Notes under the pieces: model-generated
Databases searched by the model: none
Told to the model about the DNA's origin: nothing
The model's input: only the letters and a program-made list of their open reading frames with translations
Made by a program: the position numbers and the translations under genes
In this document: positions 9,974-19,666 of the stretch, piece by piece
How the letters are laid out: each line of letters begins with the position of its first letter
Position numbering within the stretch: the stretch's first letter is position 1
Source: Cudoniella acicularis
Taxonomy: Eukaryota; Ascomycota; Leotiomycetes; Helotiales; Helotiaceae
Direction: 5' to 3'
NCBI GenBank assembly: GCA_013054445.1
Contig: JAAMPI010000193.1
Span: forward strand, 1-53,214
Length of the DNA stretch: 53,214 nucleotides

Positions 9974-11545
9974 AGTGACTGTGTTGATTGGAATTCTGGG
10001 GCCTCTTCAAGACTTCAACCTTGCTCTGGCTGCTGGGGAAAGCATTTTGACGGAGGGGGGCTCCTTGTTATATGCACTTTCTGAAGCAAGTCTCTTGGAA
10101 ATTCTAAGACGATGGTATGCTGTTGATGGCATTGTGTATCTTGCGATAAAATAATTCGTGTATCGTCAGCCGTTGGGTTGCGATAGAGAAACAGTGCTGA
10201 AATCCGGGCGATAACAGCTAGTGAATGCTGGAAATGCCGTCGCTGGCCGTCGGCACAGGCTTCCCCGCCCCGGCGCCTTACTTCTCACTGACCTCCTCCA
10301 CACTTTACAATTTCTTGCATGCAAGAGTTTGTCCTTTTGGCTATGAAGCTAATGGCACATGAATATGGTTGGTTGAGCGGGGAAATGTCTCTTCTTCCGC
10401 ATGGCAATTGGGTGCTTGTTTGCTTTTTCGAACCCTATGTGTTTCTTCAACTTGCTTGAGGTCGTGTGATGCTGCCCAGGTACGGTGCGGTCAGAGTACG
10501 GTATTGGGTTGAGGGCTTGAAGCTTCTTTCTTAGCTTTATCTTCTTTCCGCCCTCTCTCTGTCAGGAAGTCTGCCCGGAGTGCTTCGATAAGTTGCAAAC
10601 TGAAAGTATACTTGGATCTTTCTAAAGGTTCCCAAGCTGTGGGCTCAAGGAGCAGTTGCAACTATGCAAGCTTATGCGTGGCTCATGAAGCAGGCAATTC
10701 AGCATCACAGGTATTGCCATCGTGCCTCGGGGGTATTGAGCGCTGAGGGGCCCGTTCTAACTCCCAGAGAGCACTCCTCGTCAACTGATGCTTCTCAAAA
10801 GCAAAATCGCGATCCCCGGATGTACACGGCCGGGTATTTCTGGCTGCCGGGTCCCTCAGTTGATGTGGTGGAGCGAGTGGAGCGGGTGGAGAATCACCCA
10901 CGAAGTAGATGACTCAACTTCGTTGACTGGAAACCACAACCTTAGAAAATACGTACCGTTTGGTGGACCAACTATCCTGTGTTTTAGCTGTAGATCATCC
11001 AAATATCTTTCTTTCTCGAGGTCGCCAGCAGTCTATGTGGGCCTCACGCTAAGATAGCTAACCGAGAGACACCCCATTTCCTTAAGGTTCCTTGCACACT
11101 TCTCGTCCCGTCTTCTCTTCTCCTTATCTTCACTCCCCGCAGGCTGTCAGGCCTCCGGCGCGCCTACGGCCACAATGCACAACCCCGTCGCCGGCGCCGG
11201 CTTTGATGATGGTCTCGTTGGCTATGGCTTCTGTCCGCCGAAGGGCGTTTGGCTGAGTATTTGCTCCACTGAGAGAGTGTTGAAGGGAGTAATTTCTTTT
11301 CCTTAAAAACGCCCTCTCGCAGAGCTCAAATTGTGGCTTCAAACCTGCCATTGCCATTGCATTATTCAGTTCTTCGATACCTGTCCGTCTCTCTAAAGGG
11401 GAGTTCTGTATGATTGTTGCCGCAACATACTCACCCTCCAGACGAAATCTCCTTCGCAGATAATCGAACCATAGCCAAGCTTCCCCTCGAGCAAGAACCT
11501 CAACACAGACGCATCTCTGCAACCTACCCTCGAACTTTCTCCAAT
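9974..11545. promoter_or_regulatory. Divergent control region, permease / fused hydrolase
   Basis: A 1.57-kb gap between two divergent starts (9973 minus, 11546 plus), with no gene of its own. HGATAR motifs, the binding word of GATA nitrogen regulators such as AreA/NIT2, occur at 10144, 10181, 10209, 10586 and 11052, and in reverse at 10538 and 11124. Seven in 1.57 kb is only slightly above chance (about 4-5), but the first three are clustered. Open frames at 10664-11057 and 11130-11570 look random. Confidence 0.45.
10144..10214 (+). promoter_or_regulatory. Cluster of three GATA-factor-type motifs
   Basis: CGATAA at 10144-10149, CGATAG at 10181-10186 and CGATAA at 10209-10214, all in the same orientation, 171-241 nt upstream of the permease start. 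About 0.2 would be expected by chance in 71 bp on both strands. Such clusters are typical of fungal nitrogen-catabolite-controlled promoters. Function here is inferred. Confidence 0.4.
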
Positions 11546-13741
11546 ATGGCTTCGAAACTCTCTCTCCCAAATGCCCGCCCTTATGCCTTTACCTNCCCTC
11601 CCGCAACAACAGCTCTCATTATAATTGATATGCAGAGAGACTTTGTGGACCCAAACGGGTTTGGTTCTATTCAGTGTGGAAACCCTGAGATATTCTCCGC
11701 TGTCCGCAATATTGTTCCAACTCTTCAGAAAGTCCTTGAAGTTTCACGTTCAATTGGCATACAAATCATACACACTCGGGAAGGTCACAGGCCCGACTTA
11801 TCGGATCTCCCCCCATCGAAGAAAGTACGCCAGGTCAACGCTCCAAATGGACATCACACAATGGGGATTGGCGACCAAGGACCGATGGGTAGGCTATTGG
11901 TAAGGGGAGAATGGGGCCATGATATTATCGACGAGCTTAGGCAATTGCCAGGAGAACCTGTGATTGACAAGCCAGGGAAGGGCAGCTACTGGAATACGAG
12001 TCTCCATAGAATACTCTTGGCAAGAGGAATTACACACATTCTTTTCTCTGGCGTCACAACAGAGTAAGCTTCATCCCACTGGTAGAGCACAGTTATACTA
12101 ATATCATGCAGATGCTGTGTTACTACGACTCTCCGCGAGTGTAACGATCGAGGGTTTGAATGCTGTATCCTCTCGGACTGTACTGGAGGATTTGACCAAC
12201 AAATGGTTACCACGTCTATGGACATTGTCTGTGGCCAAGATGGTCTGTTTGGATATATTGGAAATAGCACCGACTTCTTCGCCCAAGCCTTAAAATCCCA
12301 AAGCCTCACACCACCCTCAACACCCCCAACTTCTGACGGCTCTCTGCAATCAATTCCCGGGTTACAGAAAAGCTATAAGACTGGAATTTTAGACCCGGAA
12401 ATGGTGGTCAATTCGGTATTTGACCGCATCGAGAAATACAAAGAGATCGATTCAGCCGTTTGGATCTCGATTCAGTCTCGAGAAGAGGTAGTATCTACTG
12501 CCAAAGCACTCTCCATCAAATATTCCGGAAAACCATTACCTCCTCTTTTTGGTGTTCCATTTGCGCTGAAGGACAACATTGATGTCGAAGGCGTAATTAC
12601 AACGGCAACCTGCGAGACCTATGCCTACGCTGCAAAGACCACGGCTCCTGCAGTTCAACTTCTGCTGGATGCTGGTGCGCTCTACATTGGAAAGCTAAAC
12701 ATGGATCAGTTAGCGACAGGTCTTTCCGGCTGCCGATCGCCATACGGTACTCCACATAGTATTTACAGCAAAGGGCACATCTCAGGAGGTTCCTCATCAG
12801 GATCTGCCGTGGCGGTGGCTGCTGGACTCGTTTCTTTTACTTTAGGCACTGATACCGCTGGCAGCGGGCGTATCCCGGCCGCCTTCAATGGCATTGTGGG
12901 ATTCAAACCGACCAAAGGTACAATATCAGCTCGTGGTGTGGTCCCTGCATGCCAAAGTCTTGACACATTATCTATCATGGCTCCAACATTGGCAGACGCA
13001 CGCAAAGTTTGGTTCGTTATTGATGAGTACGACTCACTCGATCCATATGCCAAGACACCACTGTCACTTTCATTGTGGAAAAGCGATTTCCGGGGTTCAA
13101 AAGAAGGTGGATTTACCTTCGGCATTCCTCCCACGTCAATTCTCGAGACTTGCACCAAAGAATATCAAGACTTATTCCAAACCGCCGTCCAAAAGCTTCG
13201 ATCTTGTGGTGGACGGCTAGTTGAGGTCGACTATTCACCCTTTACACTCGCTGGTGATCTTCTTTACAACGCTTCCTTGGTACATGAACGAATAGCCTCC
13301 ATTGGCAATGAATTCTTTCTCACCAACATTGACTCCTTGCACCCTACCACGAAGGCTCTCTTCCAATCTGCACTCGAATCCGATCTCAAACCCTGGCATG
13401 TCTTCCGCGACCAAGCTCTGCAAGCACAATATACAATGCAAGCACAGAAGACCTTCAATACGTTGGAAGGAGGAATTGACGTCCTCCTTGTGCCAAGTGC
13501 GCCGTGTCATCCAACAATCAAGGAGATGGAAGAGGATCCACTAGCGCTGAATGCCAAAGTTGGAACCTTCACTCACTGCGGAAATGTTGTCGACCTCTGT
13601 GGGGTGAGCGTCAATGCGGCATGGACCAAGGATAACTTACCTTTTGGGGTTACGTTCCTTGGTGGAAGTGGGTACGATGGTAGAATCTTGGATATCGCAG
13701 CTGTTTTCAAGGAAGCTGTAAAGGATATTTCGAAGGCTTAG
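11546..13741 (+). CDS. Fusion of isochorismatase-type (biuret-hydrolase-like) and allophanate-hydrolase-type amidase
   Basis: Two exons (11546-12063 and 12112-13741; 48-nt intron with TACTAAT), 715 aa. Residues 1-240 form a cysteine-hydrolase domain: Asp28 in IIIDMQRDF, Lys142 in VIDKPGKGSYWNT, and Cys175 in GVTTECCVTTTLRECNDRGF, the last motif rebuilt by the splice. The Lys-Cys spacing and motif wording fit the biuret/ureidoacrylate hydrolase branch. Residues about 250-715 form an amidase-signature domain: Lys326 in ALKDNIDVEG, the Gly/Ser stretch GGSSSGSAV at about 399-405, and nucleophile Ser424 in GTDTAGSGRIPAAFNGIVG. It also has GVVPACQSLD. DTAGSGR and VPAC.SLD are hallmarks of allophanate hydrolase (AtzF, Dur1) rather than GatA. 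Proposed reaction: biuret to allophanate plus ammonia, then to CO2 plus two ammonia. The C-terminal accessory domain of AtzF is not evident. N at 11595 leaves residue 17 unknown. The start is the first ATG in frame. Another ureide substrate is possible. Confidence 0.9.
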
Positions 13742-14118
13742 ACGTTCACATAATGATGTTATTAGTAGGCAGGTGGATTGCATTTATTGGCGCGATGGTT
13801 TGGATGCTAGGAGCTAGGTGTGTGTATAGAGATGTTTGCATATATATTGACGATTATGAGTTAACGGATCACAATTATCGCCCAATTTTCCTTCTCCTTT
13901 TGTTTGATGGTTTTCATCACTTCTCGCTATTAAGTGACAAGCTAAGGAATCAGAATCTAGATTGCAACATAAATTACGAACACATGACGGAACACAAGCA
14001 TGGTAGCACTTCTATAATTGTAACTATCGTAAAAGACTAAGTACAAATTTTTCATAACTCCAGCCCAGATTCATTACTACGATACCTAGAAAGAAAAAGG
14101 GAAGAAATCTAAAGCATC
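13742..14118. other. Intergenic, convergent 3' ends
   Basis: Holds the 3' untranslated regions of the fused hydrolase and of the peroxidase, which converge here. AT-rich after 13840. The open frame at 13753-14040 is not supported as a gene. Confidence 0.4.
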
Positions 14119-15856
14119 TTAAACCACCATCAAGACATCGAGCTCATTCCCGCTTCCATTGACAATAGCAACCTCAGTTGTGCCGTGAGTCCAAACACCG
14201 GCGCTAACTGATCCAGTGAACAATGAGTAGCCAGCCTTTGTTCCCGCGGCAGTGACGGCGACATTGTTGAATATCTCGACGAGTGGTCCGAATGTATTGG
14301 GTTGAACGACTGGAATCGAGACCTTGACTATTGGTGCGGTGCTACTATTAAGCACGGCAACTGTGAAGCTGACGGTCACGGTTCCATCCTCAGACTCTGA
14401 ATTACTGCTGGCTGACGGGACGACGAAGGTTTGAGCTTGGACTGCGAAGGTTTCACTCGAAATTCCGGAGCCAATAACGCTAAATGAAGTGAAGGCTGAT
14501 GGCTTGCTGATAGGTTGGTTGAAAGGATAGAAGGTGGTGTTTCCGTAAATGCTATACCCCCCTTCATCTTCTGGGGTAATGTTGAGTGCTGTAGAATTGA
14601 GCGAGGTGGTGTGGGTAAGAGATTCGGGAGCAACAGCTGACTCATTAGACAACACCTGCGAAGGGTTAATTCCGCCGATATCAAGTGTAGTGGAAAACTT
14701 ACTCTAATGCTGCCCGTGAAGATGAGATTTCCATTGGTGTCAAAGTCAAGTGTCGAATTGACAGGCTTGAGAGTTTGCGGAGTAATGACGTCTGAAAGCA
14801 CCACGTTTGATGGTACAGTCTCAATCATCCGTTGGAAGAGCGTAGCACAAGTGTTGACAAACGAACCCTGTTCGTTGTAGAGCGCTAACAAAGTGGCGTT
14901 ATTGTCACTTGAGAAAAGTCGTAGATCACTCTGCGATGTCACATTTGGAGTTGTAACCAAAGTTCCACCCTTAGCCCCAGTGCCATCGATATAAGCGTGA
15001 ACATTGTGATCATCAAACACGGCAGGCGAATCATCAAAATTGACACCTCCAGCGGTGTTGTTGGGTGTAACTAGAAGGACGAGGAGTCAGCATATTCTTA
15101 TAAACCCGTTCTGATATAGTTTAAGAGTAATTGGAGCAGAAAGACTGCCTCGCTTTTTCTCCAAGGTATATCAAAACGACAAAACATAAAATGAAGCAGA
15201 ATTTACTTACTTGCATCAGGTCCAACTACATCTGGGAATACTCCGTGATGAACAGCGCCGAAAGTATGGCCACAAGCAACAAGAGTGATAGCATCGGACT
15301 GGCTCATTCCCGCACCGCCGAACATTGACAATGTATCGTTCAGTGTGGTGGTGGGCGCAGGAACTCCAAATGGACCTGGACCTGTTGCGTCGATTCTACC
15401 AGCTCTTACTGGAATAATAGGGCCTCCGCAATTCTGGACAGCAACAGAAACCGAGAGAGCAAGGAAGTCGGCTGAGCCGATTTTCGCATTCACACGATTT
15501 CTGAAAAAGCGTATGGTATCGTTCATTGCAGCTCCAGCATTCTCAGCTCGGTCGGCTTCGAATCCGATACTGGCGTCGAGGCCGCCAGAGCCATCCGAAG
15601 TGTGATGAGTGACAAAGTCGTGAAAAGAGACTCGGACCCATTGAGCTGCTGTCTCGCGCCCAACAGTTGCTGCTCCGCTGACATACCGGGTGCAAGGAGT
15701 AACGGCGTCGACAAATCCAGTTGCATGGGCTCCGTGAGCATCAACAAAGATACCCTCTACCAAGGAAGTTTGGACATTTGGGTAGAAGAAGGCGGCAGAT
15801 GCTGCTGGTATAGCGGAAAGAGCGAAGTATGGAGCAATAAGCTTGGAGAAAGACAT
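14119..15856 (-). CDS. Secreted haem peroxidase (class II / plant-type fold)
   Basis: Extracellular H2O2-dependent oxidase of the fungal peroxidase superfamily. Exons 15856-15211, 15070-14703, 14655-14119; 1551 nt, 516 aa. The start at 15856 gives the signal peptide MSFSKLIAPYFALSAIPAAS; the in-frame ATG at 15943 would bury it. The distal side of the haem pocket is Arg75 and His79 in WVRVSFHDF. The proximal ligand is His197 in LVACGHTFG. The structural segment FEADRAENAGAAMN lies between, and FLALSVSVAVQNCGGP precedes the proximal helix. After about residue 300 comes a Ser/Thr/Val-rich C-terminal extension of roughly 200 residues with no Trp-rich or cell-wall-binding motif I recognise. Manganese and surface-Trp oxidation sites cannot be judged by eye. 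A TATA-like run lies at 15970-15979, about 115 nt upstream. Confidence 0.88.
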
Positions 15857-16591
15857 CTTCGATACCGTGCAACAAGGAGTCGGCTTGGGTGGATTTGAAG
15901 TTTTCGAGAGGTAATTGAAAGGCTCGAAGACTTTGACTTTCAAAAAATTGACACTGCCTCAAGGCTTCATTATATATTTGGGACTCTAGTACAGAGAGAA
16001 GCCTCGTATCCTTCAAGGCGCCCATTCTCTAAGCAGAAGGTATTCTCTCCCTTCATGGCACTTGCCCCAATGCTAGAAATCCTAGCATTTTAAATTCGTG
16101 GTACCAAACATCGAGATTATATTAGTAAACTATGCACGAACAAAGCAGTGTGAAGTCCGCCATGCAAAGGTCTAGGCCAACGACCGTTGAAGCGACGCGA
16201 TGCATACGGGTCGGAAATACGGGGTCGGATGATCAAGAGGGAAGGTGGAGGATGGAATAAGGGACAATATGAATGCTTAATTGAGGTGGAAGCTCAGACT
16301 TTATTTGAGTGGGAAGGTCGATATCGATTAACTGGGAAGGATCAAGCAGGGCTGACCATCCTTGTAATACGGGCGAATCGTTTGAACTTCTTATTAATCT
16401 TGTTTGCCTCTCGGGGACCCTGCATTCTTGGTACCTGAAAGCCCCTGCTTATAATCCTAGACTGGCAAGATTCGAATTATCGGCAGATATAGACGACAAA
16501 ATATTGCGATCTTGTCGATTGCACGCAATGATAGGCGTATTGATGAGAGATTTATATGCTGGGATTTGAACAGAGATGAAGAGCTGGAACC
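15857..16591. other. Peroxidase upstream region
   Basis: Contains the peroxidase promoter and the 3' flank of the Zn2Cys6 gene. ATATAT at 15970-15979 reads as a TATA element for the minus-strand peroxidase. No gene is seen; the open frames at 16187-16569 lack support. Confidence 0.4.
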
Positions 16592-18809
16592 TTAAAAAGA
16601 CCACATGCTTCGGTTGTTTCCAATTTCGTAGCTGAAATCCTGGTCCTCGGGCAAAAAAGTCGTAGGGGAACCTACGGGACGTTGACCGGGATAACAAGCT
16701 GATGAGTCAAAAGAGTACTGCCCTGGGGATGCAAGGCCACTACTCGCGGACAATGAGGCGTTTGGAAAGACGAATGTGTCTGTCGACGCAGTCCCTGTAG
16801 AGTTGGCTCCAATCCTACTGCCGTTCTCGGTTCTCGGAAGGTCTGCTATCTTATTGACAACCCAAGATTGACTTGCGTTATTCTCTGTCAAAAGAGACAG
16901 GTTTGCATCAAGTAGGGCCATTGCTGGTTTCATGTATCGCGCCCCATTTTCGCTATTGATTTTCAAAGTCCAGCGATATTCACGCAATTTTGTCCGATAA
17001 AAATCTGCTTCCTCGGGATTCGATGCAGTCGACAGAAGGAGTGTTCCAAATACACTAATCAAAGCAAAATTTTGTGGTGACGCGAAATACCAGAAGCTTG
17101 CCAGGTGTTGCGGCTTTAGAGACTGGACAAAATCCATTGCAAACATAAATCGCTCTTGAGCGGAAGATCGGCAGATATGATAGAGTTGAGGGTCTGTAGA
17201 GGAAGTTAGTGCCAAGATGATGCGCCGGTGGAGCGCGATTTCGGTTGCTACATAGGCAAGCCGCAAATATCCGACAGAATTAAGTTTCATGACCAGTGTA
17301 GATTCCATTGACAAGCACTCAGGGAGGTTGGAGAACCATTCCCTCAACTTCAGCTGGACAGGCTTGACCTTCTCAAGAATAATTGCGAGACCATTGGCTG
17401 CTCCAGCAGCGGCAATTTCTCGAGAGGTCTTAACTGTAAAGACAGTTTCGAGTAGATCTGCAAGTATCTCAGACAGATTGATCATCCGGCTGAAGAGAAT
17501 CCGCCCTTTCTCCACCTCTGTGCTTCCTTCCTGATCATCTTCATGATCTGCGTTTTCTGGAAAGTCATTATTTGTTACTGGTTGAAGAGCCCAATTAGAT
17601 GGATTAATAAGCGCTGGCCGACCGCTACCAAGACTGTTCCACTTGTCTTGCATGTAAAGGGCCCAACCTAATCGTTTCCGCAAGCCCTTCTCCCATATGG
17701 GTATGTTCCATTCCGAGGAATCAAGGTGTAACCCAAGCCCGTACCCTACACTGACCAGTTGAGCTGTCAATTCTGCCGAATCGGTATCGGTATGCTGCAG
17801 TAACAAAAGCCCCGCCTGCACGGTAGAGAGCTTTGGACGGTGAATGGTATCTCCTAGAGCTTTTCGGGCTAGTTTCTCCAACTTCTCAACGTCAGGCTTG
17901 GTAAAATTGCTGAGCGTATCATCATAGGTCCAATAGTAGAGGGCGAGAAGGTAGACTGCAGCAAGCAGGGGTGGCGAGAACTCTCTGTAAGACCTGGCGT
18001 ATTTCTCCAGATAAACCTCTTTGTGGACAACAGGGAAGCTCGGGAAGACTATACGAAAGTAGAGATCAACTAAGGCTTTCCCGTGCGGTCTGATGATGGC
18101 TTCGATGGCATCCAGGTCGTCTAGCTCATCCTCGTAGCCTTGAGTCCCTGGATCCGGGAGGAGTAAAAAGGCTTCACTCGAGCTCACCCTCCGAAGCGTA
18201 CAATTTGACAGCTGAACCTCAGCCCTTCCTGTGGCTGACAGCTTACCAAGAAGGGCTGGTTCTAGACCCCGCGTTGAGCCTACGTACTGACTGTGATGCT
18301 TATTTTGCAGGCCAAGAGTCTTCTTCAGAAGACTTGGGCCATCGAGATCATCGTACTCCTCGACACCAGTGCCATTGTTGGTACGGATCACTCGTGTCTG
18401 CACTCCTGGCGATTTCCTCGAGCGGGCAGAGCCGCTGGAGTACCTGGATACAGGAGATCTATCAGCTATAGCACGTGATCAAAGATGGAAAGGCTGGCTT
18501 GCCGTCTCTTTGGATTATCAGCCTCCTGGGGAGCATCTGTAGGGACTTTCCTCTTCCGAGACTGTGGATTTTCCAGAAAGGTACAGTTTTGGTTGTGAAA
18601 TCTGCAAAGGACACAAATTGGGGAGTCATCTTCTAGCACGCAGCGGCTCTTTCGCTTCCTCTGTGGCCAGACAAGTTAGCCATGTAATGCTCACCAGCGG
18701 CACCTCACAGATACCTAGGATAGGGGAAGGAAAGGGGAATCAGGGGTTGTAGACTTACGCAAGCATCGCAAGGCCGCTCCTTGCGCTTTGGCTGGTTCGG
18801 GGAGGCCAT
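16592..18809 (-). CDS. Zn2Cys6 transcription factor of the DAL81/TamA type
   Basis: Nuclear regulator. Exons 18809-18759, 18660-18475 and 18397-16592 give 680 aa. The binuclear cluster is rebuilt across the first intron, which falls right after its second Cys: C14-x2-C17-x6-C24-x8-C33-x2-C36-x6-C43 (CDACRKRKSRC, then CVLCRFHNQNC). A basic stretch (PQSRKRK) follows, then SLLKKTLGLQ and HSQYVGSTRG. The fungal TF middle region carries AIEAIIRPHGKALVDLYFRI, FPSFPVVHKEVYLEKYARSY, and IHRPKLSTVQAGLLLLQ. These blocks match my memory of TamA/Dal81, coactivators needed for allantoin, urea and GABA catabolism that act with GATA factors. The second join is uncertain: a 77-nt intron (18398-18474, donor GTGCTA) closes the frame, but the removed bases also read as plausible Arg/Ser-rich protein, so a frameshift near 18470 is an alternative. 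It may be a local paralogue rather than the genome's only copy. Confidence 0.85.
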
Positions 18810-19666
18810 ATGTATGCGAGTGCGTGTGTGTGTGCATTGTCAGACTGGATAGCCTAACAGGATGAGATGGAGTCGACGATATCGATATCCTCACGCCGGG
18901 CGGTGTCGAACCGTTGACGGCTGAGATGTTGACTAAGATAGAGAGAGACCTTTGGATGCAAGCCTCCCCGCGCTGGGATTCGTGCAGCAGACAGTAGCAT
19001 CGGTTATCAGTTCACGTGGCGAGGATGGTACCCTCCAGTACAGGGACTTTACTGCCTACCTAGGCACTTTACAGGCTACCGCAGAAGCCGCGCCGTACTG
19101 GGAACCCCGAAAAAGAAAATTCCCGGCAACCTTCACACACTGGGGACTTGGGCTTGGGGCAGACTCGATAGAGCAGGTAGTACCAGTAGGTATCATGAAA
19201 CTGCTGTTGTACGAGTCAATTACAGTCTTCGCAATGCAAACCAATTCGACATGCCAAAACCAGCGAGCACTGCCCAAGGACCTGCCGGTGGAGGCCAGAA
19301 GCAGCCGTGGCGCACCAGACGCTCCTCTTTCTGGTTTTCCAGGCCTTCACTTCCAGGGCAACAATTGCTTCTTGCGGCAGCCTAGAAGGCCTACACGTGT
19401 GTAGTGCAGATGCGTGCTGTGCATCAGATGTACGAAGTACCTGGGTGTCTGGGTAAGGTTGTGAATCCTGATCCAGTAGCTCCCGGGTCACTGGCTACAC
19501 TACCTCCAGCTTCTGCGGGCCGCTTCCATGTGGCAGGATGGTATGTGCGAAGCGCATGCTCTTGCCGTATCTTGCCCTCCTCTTGTTTCTCCAACCTTGG
19601 GAGGAGATTTTGTTCCCGCTCATTGCAGTCTTCAATTTTTTTTTGGCACAATTGGCCAGAGCGAAA
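18810..19666. promoter_or_regulatory. Divergent region, Zn2Cys6 factor / FAD monooxygenase
   Basis: Promoters for two divergent genes should lie here. The 150-codon open frame at 18952-19404 has no domain and overlaps equally long frames on the other strand. An in-frame ATG at 19538 would extend the monooxygenase with a hydrophobic leader (see that gene). No individual site is called. Confidence 0.35.

Noticed and set aside
11130..11570. 146-codon minus-strand frame overlapping the start of the fused hydrolase
   Set aside because: Antisense to a well-supported start and leader; composition random.
18952..19404. 150-codon plus-strand frame between regulator and monooxygenase
   Set aside because: No motif, no hydrophobic pattern, and it sits in a promoter region with competing frames on both strands.
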